Source: Zoogloea sp.
Lineage (GTDB): Bacteria > Pseudomonadota > Gammaproteobacteria > Burkholderiales > Rhodocyclaceae
Length of the DNA stretch: 64,000 nucleotides
NCBI RefSeq assembly: GCF_028689785.1
Contig: NZ_JAQVCN010000010.1
Span: 28,993 to 92,992 of the forward strand
Reading direction: 5' to 3'
Shown: positions 62,022 to 64,000 of the stretch, piece by piece
Layout: each line of letters opens with the position of its first letter
Position numbering within the stretch: the first letter of the stretch is position 1
The notes under the pieces: generated by a model
What the model was told of the DNA's origin: nothing
Database searches by the model: none
What the model saw: the letters and a program-made list of their open reading frames with translations, nothing else
Position numbers and translations under genes: made by a program

Positions 62022-63319
62022 TTCCCGGCCACCAGCGCCTCGACAATCAATTCCGTACCCGGCTGCAGGGCTGCCTCACCTTCCACCGCACGCACTTCAG
62101 AGACCTGACCATTGCTGCCCAGCACTTTCACCCGCAAGGGCTGAGCCTGACCATCGCGCAACTGCCAGACAGTCCGTGTGCCGTCTCTGGCCGCCACCTC
62201 GGAAGCGGCTTTGGGTGGCGGGGCTGGCGGGCGCGGCATCAAGCTGGCAAGCAGACTGCGCCGGGCGGCCACCTGGTTTGCCGGTGGCGAGAAGCGCAGG
62301 GCCGCATTGGGCACCAGCAGCACGCCCTCGCGCCGCGCCGTGGTGATTTCAGCGGTGGCCGTCATGCCCGGGCGCAGCATCAACGCATCGTTCTTCACTT
62401 CAAGGATGGTCAAATAGGAGACCACCTGATCCTTGGTCTGGGAACCCCACCCCACCCGGACGACCCGCGCCGGAAACGTCTCCCCTGGCCAGGCATCCAC
62501 ATGGAAGCGCGCCGCCTGCCCCTCCTTCACCTTACCCACATCAGCCTCGTCCACATCCACCTGCAGCTCCATACGCCGCAGGTCTTCAGCCAGGGTGAAC
62601 AGCACTGGCGCCGTCATGGCTGCCGCCACCGTCTGGCCCGGCTCCACCTTGCGGGTGAGGACAATGCCATCGATGGGGGAATGGATGATGGTCTTGGACA
62701 GGCTGATCTCCTGGGTGCTGAGGGCCGCCGTGGCCGATACTACGGCTGCGCGTGCGGCCCCCTGATCGGCAACGGCCCGCAAGGATGACGCCTCGCCGGC
62801 ATCCAGCTCAGCCCGGGACGGGACCTTGCCACCCGACAGGCGGGCCACCTCCTTCAGGCGCCCCAGGGTGGCAGCCGTCTCCGCCACGGTCGCATCCGCC
62901 TGGTGCAGACGGGCCCGGGCCGAGACCAGATCGGCGCGGGCTTGACGCACCTGATCCTTCAGTCTGGAGGGGTCAAGCCGGGCAATCACCTGGCCCTTGC
63001 GTACCCGGTCATTCACGTCCACCAGCACCGACTCGACAATGCCTGACAGCTCGCTGCCTACATCAACGGAGTTGGTGGGCTGCAGATTGCCATTGGCCGA
63101 CACGCTGATCACCAGATCACCCGTATACGCAGCGGCCGTGCGGTAGCGCGGAGTGTCGCCCGTACCATCACCACCCAGCAGGCTGAAAAGCACCAGGCAC
63201 AACAACACAGTGGCCGCGCCAAGCACCACCAGCCGGGGCCGATGCCCCCAGCGTGGCTTGGTGCCGTCGCCAACGAGTTTGCGGAGCGCCTCCGTCGATG
63301 GGGGCTCAAGAATGCTCAT
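62018..63319 (-). CDS. MacA-like periplasmic adaptor subunit
   Basis: Single N-terminal TM, ISVSANGNLQPTNSVDVGSELSGIVESVLVDVNDRVRKGQVIARLD. Confidence 0.93.
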
Positions 63320-64000
63320 GGGGCGTCACCAATGAAGTTGAAGCAGCCGCGGCAGCGGTTTCAGGCGACCAGCCACCGCCGAGGGCCTTGTAAAGACGGA
63401 TCAGGGCGGTGAGGCGTTCGGCATCAGCCGTAGCCAGGCTATCCTCGATGGAAAGCAGGCTGCGCTCGGTGCTCAGCACGGTCTGGAAGTCGATCAACCC
63501 GGATCGATAGCGATGGCTCGCCAGCAGGGCTGCATTGCGCGCAGCCTCAGCAGCACTCGACAGAGCTGCCTGGCGCGCACGGCCACTGGCCAGAGCGACC
63601 AAGGCGTTGTGTACGTCCTCCAGGGCCAGCAACACGGCCTTCTCATAGGCGGCCACCGACTGCTCCCTCACAGCCTCGCGGACATCCACCTGGGCACGCA
63701 GACGGCCGCCATCGAATAAGGGGCCGGACACGGAAGCCGCCAGGGAGCGAGCCAACTGCCCGCCACCGGAGAAGGTGGACAGGCCCAGGGCTTGAAGACC
63801 GATGGAGCCCGACAGGCTGAAGCCCGGGTAGCGGGCCGCCTCAGCCTGCCCCACCCGGGCCGTCTCGGCGGCCACCCGGCGCTCGGCAGCCCGCACATCG
63901 GGGCGCTGACGCAGAGCCTCAGCCGGAATGAACAGGCCCACTTGCTCCGGCACCACGGGCAGCACAGCTGCAGCGCCTTCCGGAGCCACTAGCCGCACAT
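63306..64000 (-). CDS. TolC/NodT-type outer-membrane efflux protein, truncated by the window edge
   Basis: GLFIPAEALRQRPDVRAAERRVAAETARVGQAEAARYPGFSLSGSIGLQA typical of NodT lipoproteins; 5' end outside the window. Confidence 0.88.
   Translation of the reverse strand, partial: VRLVAPEGAAAVLPVVPEQVGLFIPAEALRQRPDVRAAERRVAAETARVGQAEAARYPGFSLSGSIGLQALGLSTFSGGGQLARSLAASVSGPLFDGGRLRAQVDVREAVREQSVAAYEKAVLLALEDVHNALVALASGRARQAALSSAAEAARNAALLASHRYRSGLIDFQTVLSTERSLLSIEDSLATADAERLTALIRLYKALGGGWSPETAAAAASTSLVTPHEHS

Overview
The window is a GC-rich, densely coded bacterial chromosome segment. Gene content and synteny suggest Betaproteobacteria, probably Rhodocyclales (inference only). I support about 70 protein-coding genes. 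I found no rRNA, tRNA, CRISPR array, transposase or phage module. Most genes are housekeeping: yqgE-ruvX-pyrR-pyrB-pyrC, glyA-nrdR-ribD, rhodanese-grxC-secB-SH3-gpsA, bioB-bioC, aroG-serB, aat-bpt, pyrD, and rsxABCDGE-nth. Accessory modules are a heavy-metal RND efflux locus with its own two-component system, a DctQM TRAP pair, a MacAB/TolC-like exporter cut by the right edge, a c-type/b-type cytochrome patch, and c-di-GMP enzymes. The best leads are: (1) tandem CTTAAK-N5-CTTAAG boxes between the two-component system and the RND operon; (2) an ArsR-family regulator with a SqrR/BigR-like Cys pair (66-residue spacing) heading a membrane rhodanese-glutaredoxin-SecB operon; (3) a translationally coupled cassette of exported beta-propeller, NodB-type deacetylase and membrane di-iron hydroxylase, preceded by a perfect inverted repeat; (4) a sigma-28-like promoter on an MCP gene; (5) several perfect intergenic inverted repeats and candidate leaderless promoters. 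All calls come from reading the sequence and the supplied ORF track. No database search was run.
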